From Mastigias papua (Eukaryota; Cnidaria; Scyphozoa; Rhizostomeae; Mastigiidae): a DNA stretch of 64,000 nucleotides. Below the pieces are notes generated by a model. That model saw nothing but the letters and a program-made list of their open reading frames with translations. It ran no database searches and was not told the DNA's origin. Shown here piece after piece: positions 1 through 13,100 of the stretch (positions are counted from its first letter, which is position 1; every line of letters starts with the position of its first letter). The stretch covers positions 12,325,028 through 12,389,027 of the forward strand of contig OZ025276.1 in NCBI GenBank assembly GCA_964019165.1. The letters run 5' to 3'. The position numbers were made by a program, and so were the translations under genes.

Positions 1-3000
1 GCCAGCTAATCCAAATGCCTGCAGAGAGTGAATCATTTTCAGTAAAACAGAAAGCCCACTGAATCAATCAACAGGAGCTCTGAGATTCAACTTACATAGA
101 AGATAGATTGGGAACAACTATACCTAATATATGCCCAGTAGAACAAAAATTATCCAGCACTGCAAAGCAAATGGGAGATTTACCTGGCCCATTCATTTTA
201 TCTGGAAATATTCATGAAAATAGAATAAAAGCATCCATGAATTTTATGACTTTGTGCTGGAAAGTGCAACCTGTCGAACACATATTACAGAATAGAGGAC
301 TCCAATTGTGGTGAATAAACAGCAGTAATATGAGATACAGTAATATGGGATAAACATGCATTTAATGAACTCTATTGCAAAGCGAAAAGCTGCATTCTTT
401 GGACATATTAGTAGAGGATCAAGTGGGAATGATGTAGTGACAATCTTAGAAGGAATTGTAGAAGGCATAAGATCACGAGGTGCTCAGAGAAGAAAGTGGT
501 CAGATGATGCAAAAGACTGGGTCAACATCACAGACTACGGTAGTTTGAAGAGGACGTCTGAAGATAGAACAGCTTGGAAAGTGTTGATTGACAACTTACG
601 GTTGCGGTAATCGTCACCTTAAATGAATGAAATGAATATGAGATAATAGTAATAAAAACAACAAATAAAATACCTTTAAGGTTGGCGTTGTGGATGGCTT
701 GATGTATAAAGTGATAAAAGCAAGCTTTGCATAAATAAAGGGCAATGAGAAACTCTCTCTAAGTGGAATTGTAAATGATATTCTAGTCGTATCAACTCTA
801 CAAGAAAGGGATGAAAACCCCATTAAATTCTCACAGCAATGTAGATAAATTTGATAAATACATCATCAAGGAGTAGGACAGTTGTATCAATACAGCAACT
901 CCCAGAAGTGGTACTATAGAGAGTAACTATGGGTACAGTCAGGTGTGCAATAACTATGGGAACAGTAGCCATGGGCAGATGAATACATGAACTGTGGATA
1001 CCATAACTCAGATACCAACAGAAGTAATTATTCTATGTCTTCTATAAATAAATATAATTGCAAATGAGGAGACTTGGGGTATGGTTTTACCTTATGAAAT
1101 ATAGTTGGAAAAACAAGATAGAATGGAAACGAATAATTTTATCATTTCATTTTGTGGAGAGTCTGTAAACATTCATTTAGTGCAAATAACCAAAGGGGGC
1201 TACAGGGAAACTATATATAAGGACATTATATACTGAGTGGCCCCAAAAATATCATGCAAATTTCTTCAAAGAAATCACCTGTTGTATGCATAAAAGGCAG
1301 TGCTAAGAGCTCCTGCTAACCACGTTCCACTCATCATCCAAGATGAGAAATAAATTGCCACCATATACATCCCATGAAGTCCAAAGACTGTGTTTATATA
1401 AAAATATACATATTCTAAATAGTCCTGGAATAAAACAAATGCAACTTTAGCAAATCCTGAAAAACAAAAGTAATAAAGCATTCGATTGGGCAACTACTTT
1501 AATACACAATACCTTCACCTTAGGTAAAATGGGATGGTACTGTTATGGGAGATAGGAGGGTGACCAAATTTTAAAAGGGAATGAGAATTTAGAAAATTGT
1601 AACACAACATTGTGTCGATTTTCAACTATACATGTCTAAAAAGCCAGCAATCACTACATACAAGGATAGCCTGTCAAAAACCTGAGTAATATGAATTTCA
1701 CTGCAAACCAAAGCAAAATAAGAAGCAATGTACACTCACCTGAAGGTTTAAAACTCTATAAAATATAGCCAAGATAACTTCTTGATAGATATTGAATCTA
1801 TGAAGAATGTTTATTGTTCTGAGGTGTTCAGTCTTGTTATCATACATTAACTGCTGTATCCCTGAAAAGAGGCAAGTAAAGAGAAAATTGGCAAAAGGTT
1901 TACTATAAAACAGTGTTTTAGCTTAATTAACTTTAACAGATGGGTCTGGAATAAAAAGTCAATAGGGATATGTTTTTAGCAGGGATGTGCCAAGGTGAAG
2001 GTTGCCTCGCATTCTTCACTTTTTCAGAAGCTTTTGGTAATTTTTGCCTTACTGGTAAAGTTGGGATAACAACCACCACTTTCCACTAATATGGTGTGTG
2101 GTTCAAATATGTAAATAAATTTCTTTTCCTACACTCTCCTTCTCAAAAGGTCTTTGGCATACCATTGGTTTTCAGAGATGATCACAAAGTACTGAAAAGA
2201 AATAATTCAAATTCAGTTTCACTTCAGCTTGCCCCCTCTTCTGAGACAGTCATACACATAACTAGAAAATACCAGTTTACAAGCTGTGCAATTGTAGCAT
2301 GATAATAGTATGGGCATGAATACAAAAGCATACAAACCTTCACTGATTGATGGAGCCAGAACCATTTGTTTATAGTAAGAGAAATACAATCCAGATTCAG
2401 TTCTGAAGGATATTTCTCTTTCCACTTGCTACAAGAAGAGAGATAATGTACATAATGTATACTGAAGATGAAAAAAATTGAAATGCTTAGAAAACTTAAA
2501 CTTTTTTATTTACATAGAGTGTGTATTCTATGTTTAACCACCAAGTACACATTTTATTTACATTTACGGAAAGTATGATAGCTGCACACATAACAAAATT
2601 TCAGGAAACTGGCACTGAATACATGATGATAAAGACGTTTCCAGATCTGGTAGGGAGTGAACTGGGTGTGGTCTGTTTTAAAGTCTACCTATTTGGGTGT
2701 TCGTAACATTGCAAGGGATGAATTTGCAAGAGATAATGGGAGATAATGGGTAATGGATTTACAACAAAGAGTATGAATCAGCTGGCTAAGTGCACATCTG
2801 AAGCCACGATGAAGAGTATGGCAGTTTTTGACGAGATCTCGTGCGTGCAAACATGAGTTACCAGGCGTACAAGCGTACAATTATTGCAGAAGCACGTATT
2901 GCCCATGCACACGTGCACATATGCCAAGGAGCATTCAGCGTACACACAACTACTTATCCGGCGTGCAAATAATTTTCAGAAGCAACAGTCTTATTCGTGC

Positions 3001-3374
3001 GGGAGCCATTTTCCTCAGTATGGAGTCCTGAAGCACACCGGGGATCTTGGGCAACAGTGGCCTACCTTCTAATGCCAACATTCATACTAATATGCAAATT
3101 GTTCGTTCCCTACTAGTCTAATAGGCAAATAGCAACAAACCTTAATATTCGAGAACCACATGTCATTCTCATGAAGATCCCTGATGTATTTTGCATATTT
3201 ATAGCCGATATAGAATGCAATTGTGACACCAACAAAGAAATTCACCCAACTGAGGACTTTCCAAAGCACTCGATCTCTCTCTTCTGCAACCTGTTTTAAG
3301 TGCAGGGAATGAGGGTGATTTTTGCTCTGATGGTGTTTCTCTTTGCCAAGTTTTCTCCTCCTAAGGTCTGACAT
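1..3374 (-). CDS. DPY19L: DPY19-like protein C-mannosyltransferase, 5' part (partial gene)
   Basis: Multi-pass ER membrane enzyme family that attaches mannose to tryptophan in WxxW/WxxC motifs of proteins entering the secretory pathway (family knowledge). Exons on the minus strand are 3374-3141, 2428-2338, 1861-1740, 1424-1279 and 797-674. All have GT-AG ends and agreeing phases, and give 239 residues without a stop. A strong acceptor at 20-19 may open a sixth exon at 18-1 (AFGLAG, phase 0). Residues 1-37 are basic and cytosolic-like, and 38-60 form the first membrane helix. The first lumenal loop has LHENDMWFS (acidic residue 69, the position of the proposed catalytic acid in the family) and the signature QVEREISFRTESGLYFSYYK. 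Exon 5 carries the conserved IPLRESFSLPF. The start ATG at 3374 is the only one before the basic N-terminus. The gene continues past the left edge. The paralogue (L1-L4) cannot be fixed from this part. Confidence 0.9.
356..610 (+). mobile_element. C-terminal remnant of a non-LTR retrotransposon polyprotein
   Basis: An 84-codon open stretch reads like the extreme C-terminus of endonuclease/reverse-transcriptase polyproteins of APE-type LINEs: a FGHISRGSSGND segment (compare the common RYFGHV.R), then a small basic RSRGAQRRKWSDDAKDW block and a final TEDRTAWKVLIDN-like segment ending in LRLR and a stop. It lies inside the DPY19L intron downstream of exon 5, on the opposite strand. The RT core is missing, so this is a 5'-truncated dead copy. 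Recognition rests on sequence pattern only. Confidence 0.6.
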
Positions 3375-3579
3375 TGTAATCTATTACTGAAATTACATAA
3401 ATGAGGCCTTACAACGAAGCACTTAAAGAACAAGTGCCTACTGGACACACCAACGACGATAACAATAGGCCACGTTTGCTAAAGAGTATTGACGACAAAA
3501 ACAATTCCATCCTGTTCGTTCTGCCTCCTTTCAAAGATAGTTGTTGTTGTCTCTCTCTCCGAAGCACGGCCAGTCAAAG
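3375..3579. promoter_or_regulatory. Divergent promoter between DPY19L and the six-hairpin gene
   Basis: Only 205 bp separate the start codons of two genes transcribed away from each other, so the core promoters and 5' UTRs of both must lie here or overlap. The plus-strand start sits in AAAGATGGCGGAC, which matches the YY1-type AAGATGGCGG motif known to overlap the start codons of many TATA-less animal genes. No TATA box is obvious. That the interval is a bidirectional promoter is inferred from its geometry. Confidence 0.6.
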
Positions 3580-4512
3580 ATGGCGGACGAAAACACGGCA
3601 ATCAATGAGATTAAAGACCTTCTGGTTTTCATGAAGCGGGAGAGAATATGGCCAAATGGGTTGCGTTATCTATGGACTGATGCGCATGGACTTTGCAATT
3701 TGTTGACATTGTATCATGTGACAGGAGAGAGTTCGTACCTTGACCAAGCAGAAGAACTGGTTGCTGATGTTTATAGAATTCTTGGAAGGAAGAAAGGCCT
3801 TAGGATCGGCGAGGAACCCGATAGAGATGGACAGTATTTCCATTATCTTACGAAATGGATCTATGCTCTAAATGAATTTGGTAAAGTTAAACCCCAATAT
3901 CACGAGAAAGCTGTGAATCTTGTGAAAGACATTCACTCGCATTTCTTCGTGAAAGGAAGGGGGGTTATTTGGAAGATGATGGAGGACCTATCATCCGTCT
4001 ACCCTGGATATGGTTTAGGTGGCCTTGACTTTTATGATGGTTATGTTGTTTATAAGCTTGTGGATGAGGCATCTTTGAGCAGTGAAGTATCTGATATGCT
4101 GTCTTTGGTACAGAAAGATTATAATAGCTTCTCTTGCACACAAGATCTCGGCCTTGGTGAGACACTATGGATGACACACCACTTTCCAAACGAACCGTGG
4201 GCACAACTTCTTCGTGAAAGATCTGTCAAGCAACTGGATGAAATGTGGGTTCAGCAAAGTAGTGATACAGGCTTCTTTTGCCGTCACCCAGCGAGCAGAA
4301 AAGTTAAATTTGCATTCACAAATTATGGTGTGTCAGTTGGGTGTCAATCCATTGGTATTTGGCCTGAGAGAGTGGAAGCTTTGAATAAGTATTTCAAAGA
4401 GTACAAGTCAGGAGATGAGTATGATACAAACTCAATAACACATGTAATGAGGTGCACCAGTCTTAACCCTGGAACATTCCTCAGCAATTTCAAGAGAGCA
4501 ACAAAGCACTAA
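3580..4512 (+). CDS. Six-hairpin glycosidase-like protein, intronless, function unknown
   Basis: A single-exon 310-residue protein. I chose the ATG at 3580 because it has a good Kozak context (AAAGATGG) and the frame upstream has no other ATG. The sequence alternates amphipathic helices and resembles a family of bacterial and eukaryotic proteins with the (alpha/alpha)6 six-hairpin glycosidase fold. Conserved-looking blocks are LWTDAHGLCNLL (31-42), GLRIG (73-77), DRDGQYFHYLTKW (81-93), WKMMEDLS (131-138), GGLDFYDGY (147-155) and QDLGLGETL (188-196). There is no signal peptide and no membrane segment, so it is probably cytosolic. Enzymatic activity has not been shown for the family members I recall, and no substrate can be named. 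A poly(A) signal follows at 4923. The lack of introns next to intron-rich genes would fit horizontal transfer or retroposition, but neither is shown. Confidence 0.85.
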   Translation: MADENTAINEIKDLLVFMKRERIWPNGLRYLWTDAHGLCNLLTLYHVTGESSYLDQAEELVADVYRILGRKKGLRIGEEPDRDGQYFHYLTKWIYALNEFGKVKPQYHEKAVNLVKDIHSHFFVKGRGVIWKMMEDLSSVYPGYGLGGLDFYDGYVVYKLVDEASLSSEVSDMLSLVQKDYNSFSCTQDLGLGETLWMTHHFPNEPWAQLLRERSVKQLDEMWVQQSSDTGFFCRHPASRKVKFAFTNYGVSVGCQSIGIWPERVEALNKYFKEYKSGDEYDTNSITHVMRCTSLNPGTFLSNFKRATKH

Positions 4513-4922
4513 CCCATCCAGTCATTTAAGATAACAAGACAGGAAGCTTACCATCATCAGCTTTGCATAGACTTCAGTGTCACTATACACTTTTTCATGA
4601 ATTCACCCATCTATTTATACACTCACTCATATAAAAGTTGGTGGACTTATCCTTTCTTTTGTCCCCCGTTCGATGCATGGCTCCATATACATAATTGTAT
4701 ATAAAACAACAGAATCCCAGTGAGATTGTTTTGTATATCAGCTCAGTGTTGAAGATTTTTGTACATGAACATACCATTGTGCTTTAGGGTAATCATATAC
4801 AGAGCAGCAGGAAATTATGCATAAACAAATTGACTTTACAAGACTGCTTTACATTGTTTTACAATTGTTAGGATGTAATAAGTGGATAATTTTATCTACA
4901 TTACAAAGCATAATATGATTGA

Positions 4923-4928
4923 AATAAA
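4923..4928 (+). terminator. Probable poly(A) signal of the six-hairpin gene
   Basis: A canonical AATAAA lies 411 bp after the stop codon and is followed within 40 bp by a T/G-rich stretch (CCTTTGTTGTTAAG), the usual cleavage context. It would give a 3' UTR of about 430 nt. Confidence 0.5.
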
Positions 4929-6284
4929 TAATTTGTAATTGATGCCCTTTGTTGTTAAGAGTATAGACTCACTCTGATGTGGCAAACTTTAATAGCTGAA
5001 AGCTACAAGTAAACACTATACATGTTCCACATTCCCATTCTTTGATTTTTGTGTTGTTGCACTTTTAGGCTATTCTTATGGACAAATATCATCTTTGCAA
5101 GAAACAGTCATTTAAGTGCTAGATCTGGCGCACTGAAATAGCTCCACCCTGAAAGTTTCATAGTGTTGCAAATAGATGGTTTGAGTGCATGCCTTATCTG
5201 GCTTATATTTGACTGCAGAGTGGTAAATGGCCTTTAGAGCAGTATCCCATCAATTCCCTCCTAAGTGCAAACTCAGGTATGAGAATAGCCAGCAAGCATG
5301 GTAAAGTAAATCAATGGCTCACTATTAAAGGCCTCCATTCTCTGCTTTAATGTCTAAAAATCTTATCTCAAAACCAGACATGAAAACCTGAAAGCTTATG
5401 CTCAGACCAATGTTGCCACACATTAGTCTCCCAATGAAGAACCTCTGTCTCATAGGGTACTTATATAATTATTTAAAAAGCAATGTCTACTATATCTCAA
5501 AGCAGCTGATGTGAAACAACCTAGAATGAATATAAGTCATCAAGTTAAGAATCTGTTACAAAATCTATTATCATTTACCTTATAGGTTCTAAAGATGCTG
5601 TCTACAATGCCATAGATAATCCTGGTTCAAGATATCATTAAGGTCTGGGAAGCTATCAGCGACTTTCATGTAAATAATTTCGAGGAATATTGGGTACATA
5701 GCTTACAATACACATTTGGCTGAAGCATAGTGTACATACAGCCTTAACAAGCACTTCTCTATTACTACAATGGGCTGAAAACTAACTCTGTATCATTCTA
5801 TCTTCCAAATACAAAGCAACTTTTAACAATCCAAACTGGAATAGGAAAGAGAAATTGTATGGTTTCTATTGATTAAGATTACCATGTGAATAGTCTAGAA
5901 TATAACACTCCCACCATAAATACTAGAAAGCAAATTGTCACAATGACTCAAAATCAGGCCACTCAACTCTCAGAGGTGGCAGCAACGAAAAATGTCAAAA
6001 GAAAGATAAATCAGTGCAACATAAACTAATATAAAGTAGCAATTAAGCTTGGCTATTGATTCACTGTCATTCACCAGTCTCATACCATCTCTCACAAGAT
6101 GCTAGTGAGTGACCAAGAAATGCCAATGACTTACATCCCAGATTAAATATTAGCAAAATTCATAGTCATTTTAAAGCTTTGACAAATACTAGTAACAGTA
6201 GATTATGTAAAATACTGAAAGTATACTTGGTGGTGGCCTCATATGCAGGGGCCTGCCAATTACACCATGAAGTACGTACATGAT

Positions 6285-6432
6285 GGGGGGCTCGGTGAGT
6301 TCAGCCCCTTCTACTTTTTGATTAGGGAATGGCCCCCTTCCCTTCTTCCCGTTAATATAATATATGAATCAGAATAATAGAATGGGGTCCAAATAGGTGA
6401 GACCACAGCTGTTCTCTCTTATCACCCATATA
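6285..6432 (+). repeat. Dispersed repeat family A, copy 1
   Basis: Matches 40185-40330 in the same orientation with many substitutions and small indels. Shared landmarks are a G/C-rich GGGGGC block, then ATGAATCAGA.TAATAGA and GA.ACCACA..TGTTC.CTCT. It is a diverged interspersed element of unknown class, seen twice in 64 kb. Confidence 0.6.
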
Positions 6433-6740
6433 CATCATTGTTCCATTAGTTTGCAATAAAGTATTGATGCTTCAAAAAGTTTCCAAACTATGAAAGGTGT
6501 TGTCCCACCCATGCTCTGTTTTACAACGCCCTCCACACTAGAAAATTGCCTCCTGGTACAAGATTTAGCTCTATATCACTACCTATAATTAAGTTGTAAA
6601 ATGATAGAATTGCTCAGAATCCTGTTTGTTTTCATGTACATCTGTCTACAATTAATAGCTTCAATTTGTTGATTAGAAATGGGCCTATTGTTTGTATTCA
6701 TAATGCAGCCACTGAATTAGAAACTGTGAATGATAGACTA

Positions 6741-6798
6741 CTTGACTGACAGATTGACTGACTAATCAACTGACTGATTGACTGACTGACAGACTGAT
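6741..6798. repeat. Imperfect (ACTG)n microsatellite
   Basis: About 14 tetranucleotide units of CTGA/ACTG with a few interruptions (AATCA, CAGA). It lies in the gap downstream of tomosyn. No function is implied. Confidence 0.8.
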
Positions 6799-7191
6799 CA
6801 GCTAACTGGCTGCTGCTTGTAAAACAAGCCCCTGATTTGCGCCGATTGAACCTTATTCAACCTGATTCAACACCAAGTTGCTTATTTCGAAAGCAACTCC
6901 ATATTCTATGACTTACGGTGAGCACGAGAAATCTCACAAGGACGGAGTTCGGAGGGTGCCTGCCAAGAAGTAAGGGAACGTACTTGATGGATAACTGCGA
7001 CTTACAATCAATAATTACGGTAATGCATAATTGACAAGCACTGCTTGAAATCGAAGTATAAGAAAACTATAAACATACTCGTTTTTACCAAATATCCCCC
7101 CCCCTTGGACCAAAATAGTTTATGGGTAGCGCATGACTTTCGATGGAAAGATACTAGTGATATCTAGAAATGAATCTGCACGGCAAAAACT

Positions 7192-10100
7192 TTACAGTTG
7201 CCACCACTTTTTCTTTTGGTATTTTTCGGCCAGTTCCTGTGCTGCACTTGAAAACTGTTGCGCTCTTTCGCTCATCATCGCTGATCGATCTTCCAGGACA
7301 CCAAGCTTCTGGCCTCTTTCGTCCAAAGCCTACAAAATGACAAGTCTTGTATGATTCAATTCTTATTCTACATGCACGGGTTAATTCTAATTGGGGATCA
7401 GGGCAGCGAAGTCCTCTTGCTATAAGTCGTGTTCATTTTCGGGAACTTAGCCAAAAAATTTAAAGATACTTTACATTGATCTTGCCTTTCAAAGTTACCC
7501 CATTGTCCATCAAAAGTTCAAAACGCTGTGTTTTCGAATTTCTTAACGCACATTGAACATGACCTGTTATTTCTCTTATTCATAACACCTCGTAAGGATG
7601 CAGACAGTTGCTTGCGATAGGTCCTGTTCTATAGTGCCACTTACGCTTGACTACCTTAACTCCGAAACCATCAATGAAGCAGGATTATCATATTTGTATC
7701 TTTCAGCGTATGGGTGTGGCTGCAACAACGTCACACCCTTTTACTATACCGCATGCACAGCCCCGCTTGTTAAATATTTTACAACTTACCCTGTTTAAAT
7801 GACGCTATAATGAGCATAATTAATTCTAGAGCTCGGGGTGATAAATGGTATCACACTTTACTATAAGCTATTTGTATTCAAAACCAGAGCCAAAAATCAC
7901 TCTTCTCAATTTACTAAAAATAAGGAAACTCTGGTATACCATAACACAAAATCAATTAACGTAATCCAACAATATAAGACTGGCTGCGTAGAAGTTGTTG
8001 CGACAAAATTCCACGTGTTCTATGCAATACATTAATTAACAAAACTTTGTATATTCTACAAACGCACCATTCTTGCACCCGCCAGTGCTCCAATAACACT
8101 TTCTGAGTTGTTCTTGAGTCCCTCAATGCCGGAGCCTGGTACACGATCCGCAACTCCCCGTGAAGCTGAACCAACGTGATCAACACCGACTGAAATATCA
8201 AAAACTAAATAAATAAAATTTAAAAAATAAAGTTGAATGTAGAAAAGCAGGCAAGTAGCGCTGCAAGGAGTAGCATCATAAACTTTAGAAAACTTTGGTT
8301 TCGATCTGCAACCTGACTAGCTAAACATGAACATAACCAAGATGATTGCTCCAGGGAAAGGGGCGGGGGGGGGGTAAATTCAATGGATGTTTCAGGCCAT
8401 TCAGAAGTTTCATAATGTCGTCTAATACATAATCTGGTTTTGCTGTTTCATGTCTTCGGGTCAATGTGAAAATCCTATCCATTCTATAGGCCAAAATTGT
8501 GTCTTGTTGAGATTCATGAGTTCAAGATTTGACGAGCAGCAAAATAAGATCAGAAAAAAGATCCACGAGTCTCCATTTTACTTACACAACTCCTCTCTGT
8601 CGATTGGCGAAGGCGCGTTGGAGAAAAATGTTTGAAAGAAGCCTTTTTGACGTGGCTCTGGTGTTGATACGACAGTAAACAGGGTCCCAAGACCTTCGAT
8701 AAATTCTTTTTGTTTCTTTTTAGTCAACGCCACTCGCTGGATTTCAGTCGGCGATGTCAAATACACTGCCTCGCCACCTTTGCCAAAACGAAACGTGCGA
8801 AATACTCTAAAAAGTGAAATTTATTTAAAAAATTTGAGAACATGACAAGGGAACCGATTATTAAAAGAGGCACCGTCAACATGAAGCAGCTGTACTACGA
8901 CCTTTATTGTAGATGATTTCGACACTAGGTATTCTCGAAACACCATCAGGGACACAAGACGAAAATGAAGAGAGTAAATCCTTCACAACGCCCTTACCCT
9001 CTCCAACAAATAAACCTTGTCTTTTCCTTTGTTCGAATTCAATACACTTCTTCCTAGAATATCTTCTGGTATCAACAGTTTCTAAACCAGCTAAACAACG
9101 ATCATCAAAGTATTTTAACGATTTTGATCCATTACCTTCTGTCTTTGTTCTACCACATTTGCTACTTCTTTCTATATATTAGACTCTGTTCTACTTCTTC
9201 CTTACACTAATGTTCATTGTCATAACATAAGCATGCATCGTAAATACGCAGTTCTTTTTATCTTAAGCTTGTATTTAGTTTGTTGGTATAAAGATGCTTT
9301 GGAATTACACGAAAATGATGCACTCACCGATAATCTGAAGGTCGAAACCCACAATCAGTGTTCATAATCAAACGAAGACTTGGCAGGGTGTAAACACGTA
9401 AACTACCAATCGAAGTCAGACAGCATATGCAACTGCTTCCTTCAAAACGAAGTAAATAAAGTCCATCACTAACATGTAAAAGAATCCTGTAACAAGCAAA
9501 TTTCCAGGAGATGTTGGGAGGCGGGTTGTTCAATAGAAATGGAAGAATGAGAAATCTGATAGCACGACGACTGCCTGAAAAGCATGGAAATTATGGCCGC
9601 ATATTGAGTGGATGTAGTGTACCAATCTAGTCCCATAAATACATGGATGATGAATTCGAACAAATATTACACTGTGTTTATGTAATTCACATTCAATACT
9701 ACTTATTAACATTACTGATTTGCATTTCGCTACTCTTAACGCGTACATCTGCATCGACCCGCTAAATATAAAGCTTGATAATGTTGATGATGAACACAAA
9801 TGGCTTTCACTGGCTAAGACCTCGGTATTCTTGCTGCAGATCATATTGACTTCGAAATGGTATTGAAACTCAAAAGTATTAAGGATGGTGGGAAGAACAA
9901 AGGACGAGAAAAGAAAAAAAGCTGCAAAAAGTATCAAAAGCTCAGCTTGCAGGAAAGCACAAACCTTCAATTTCAATGACATCAGCTCGTAAAAAGAAGA
10001 ATGACGAATCGGTTTCTTTCGCTTTAGAAATGGTCTTGAAAGAGGGAAGTCCTTTAACCTGAAAAAAGTCACTTAGTAAAACGTAAAGACAGAAAATGAT

Positions 10101-13100
10101 TAATTGACAAAGTAAATAGCTAGATGACAAGGAATTATCAACTGAACTCTCAAAAATCGTAATACTTTAGACAACAAAGTCACACAGAAGCTTGCAAGAA
10201 GAACTTATCTTCAACATATCTCAGTCAAGACATATTTAGGGAAATATCTTAGTAAAGAAGTCATGGAAGGCAAAATCGTTGATGACAGCAGTACTTCAAA
10301 GAAATTAATTTACTAATGAAAATTGAATTAACAGTTAGTTAACAAATAACCAATAGACACGTCAAATAGAAGACTAAACGAATAACGCCTTCATAGGCTA
10401 TTCGGAAGTCTATGATAAAGATGTATTGTGTACTTTCTTTAAATAGTCTCCAGAGCATCGAGGACTCTTTATCAAGGACTATTCAAAGAAACCAATGTTG
10501 AGTTATAACTGCGGTTGCCATAAAAACTAAAGTAATACGCCAAAAGGGTCTACTGCACAGAAAACTGCAGTTGACAACATTTCATTGTTCACACTAGTTT
10601 TCACTGCAGAACATTCCATGAATGTTGACAAAGTAGTAAATCATTAAACAAATTATGTGAAAATAGGAAATGTATAACTCATACTTTGATGTTCTTTTCA
10701 CTAATCAGAATCAAATGATGTTTCTCTGTTGACTCAATTGTAAATGTAGGTAGTGTTGATAAATTTGTTTCTAAATTGAGAAAGAAGAAGGAGTCAGTTA
10801 AAACTATGAGAGCGTCCTAAGAAAACACGCCAATGTAGATATTTGCACATAGTAGCTCTTGCAACTTCTAATCGATAGCAAGAATCCATAGCATGAATAG
10901 AAATGTCTATTATTGTCGTCGTCCAAATTGTCAATTTGATTGCTAAGCTGCGTTTCCCGAAATCTGAAGAATTGTGACGCAATCGGCCACTTTTATAATG
11001 TAATCGATCAATCGATTGATCAAAATATATGGACTAGTTGAAGAAAACTTGATCAGTGGATCACTCAATCAAAAGACCAATCAATTAATAAATAAATAAA
11101 TCAATCAATCAATCAATCACAAAATCAATCAATCAATTAATCAATCATGAAACCAACCAATCAATCGTCGTTTTCGATACGTTTACCTATAATTCAACAT
11201 TGCTGAGAAACTTTGTTAAAAAACCCATCAAGCAGCTAACAGATCAAACATTAGTTTTGGTAAAGGTCGAGTAGAAGATAAGGAAAATATTGTGCTATAA
11301 ACAAAAGAAATAAGTACTTGAATCGTCACTGTCTTTCCAGAACTCAAACGGTGTTGGGTATAAACAGCCATTCTTATCCAGAAAATTGATTGATAAAATT
11401 GACGACTTCATATTTACTTGCAACCCTGCAGTGGGCAAAGTACACAAGTCATATTAGTATCTTTTATAACTTGAACATATGCACAAATATGCATAAATGA
11501 GTATACACTCAGGAGTTATATGAGGGGGACAAGGGGCAAGAAACATTGGCCCGGATTCTGAGCCTAAGAGGGGCACCATAAGCTATGAAATAGGCTTTAT
11601 AAAAACATCACCAGGAACTCCGGCTTTTCATTTGTTGCGGGTCCTACAAAAGCTTTTGGCTGGCTTATAAGCCTGGCTCGGCAGGCTCAGTGCAGTTTCG
11701 TACCGGATGCAGTATAAAGATATATATATGTATTGTGAACGAACAATCTCAATTTGACTATTCCGAAAAGGATGCATCGACTGTCCATAGCTCCTTAAGA
11801 TATCATTCGGGAAAACGTCTATAGTGCTATAAACAGTATACCTAATGACCACGCAGACCGCTATACATCGGTTGCATAAAACACGAGAGGGAAAAGAAGG
11901 AACGGATTATGAAATGACAACTCAACGAGATGGCAAAAGCTTAAACTATAGCGATGATAAATCTGCAGAAATCAAATTTATATACATCATAGACTCATGC
12001 TGTCATTATCTGTTCTAAAACTGGCTTTATACAGGTGCAACAGCACATGAATAACACCGCTTACCAGTGTTGGTAGCAATAACCGGTTGTATCAACCTTT
12101 GTTCCCCAATTGACGGCAAACTCAAAGCGATGACCGCTACATTTCCTACGCTTGTGCCAATCCACAATGATGGAACAATGATGTTAGCTGCAAAGTACGA
12201 ATAGCAAAAAACTAAGGGTTAAGATCTCGTACTACGAAATATTCCAACCCTATATTGTATTGTATTGCAATATATCGTGCTCTCTCCTAATGCACTGAGA
12301 TGCATTGTGATGCATTGTGATGCATTGTAATCCACTCTATTGTATTCTATTATGTTGGGCATTGCATCGAAATCTACCCTATTCAAATTTACTATACTGC
12401 ATTTTATTGTAGCAAACTACAATATATTCTTTAAATTTTTCTGTATTGTATTGCACAACTTTCCATTTCAATGTATTGCACTGTATTGAAGCCTACATGG
12501 TCTTTCACTAAAATGCATTATATTTTATGTTGTGCTGCATTGATCGATATCCACCCCAGTTCACTCTATTATATTTTGTTGCATTGCATTATATAGTACT
12601 GCAATGTATTGTTTTGTGTAGCATTGTATTGCTTGGTTTTATAATCTAATGTATTCCTTCACTTGGGTTGTAATCATATTGCACCGTATTACAATGCATT
12701 GAAGTTTAACATATAGGATTGCATTGTATTCTACTGCATTGCATTCTAGTGTATTGTACTGCATTGCATTGTAATCTATAACATTCTCTCCTTCTATCAG
12801 ATATTACTCTACTGAAATAAGTTGTATTGTATTGTACTGTATTGTACAAAACTTTACTGTATTGTACAAAATTGTACTGTATATGTACTGTAAATCATAC
12901 TGTAACTGTTTCTATCTGCATAATCACACTGCAGCACCCCATACTTTGCTGTACTCACTTACATGTAACAATAATATCAACAATAATAAATAAAAAATAA
13001 CAATAGCAAACACTGTGCATTCCACTAAATCATCTGACCGAGCGTCAAAACATTCTATTGTACATAAACTAACCCCCTTTCCTTGTATATGTATAAGTAA

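Larger units (their letters stand above)
4950..7190. other. Gene-free interval between the six-hairpin gene and the tomosyn 3' end
   Basis: About 2.2 kb with no credible coding segment on either strand. It holds one copy of a dispersed repeat (6285-6432), an imperfect ACTG tetranucleotide tract (6741-6798) and a short C-run at about 7085. The last several hundred bases before 7190 probably include the tomosyn 3' UTR (minus strand). I could not pick a clear AATAAA for it. Confidence 0.5.
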
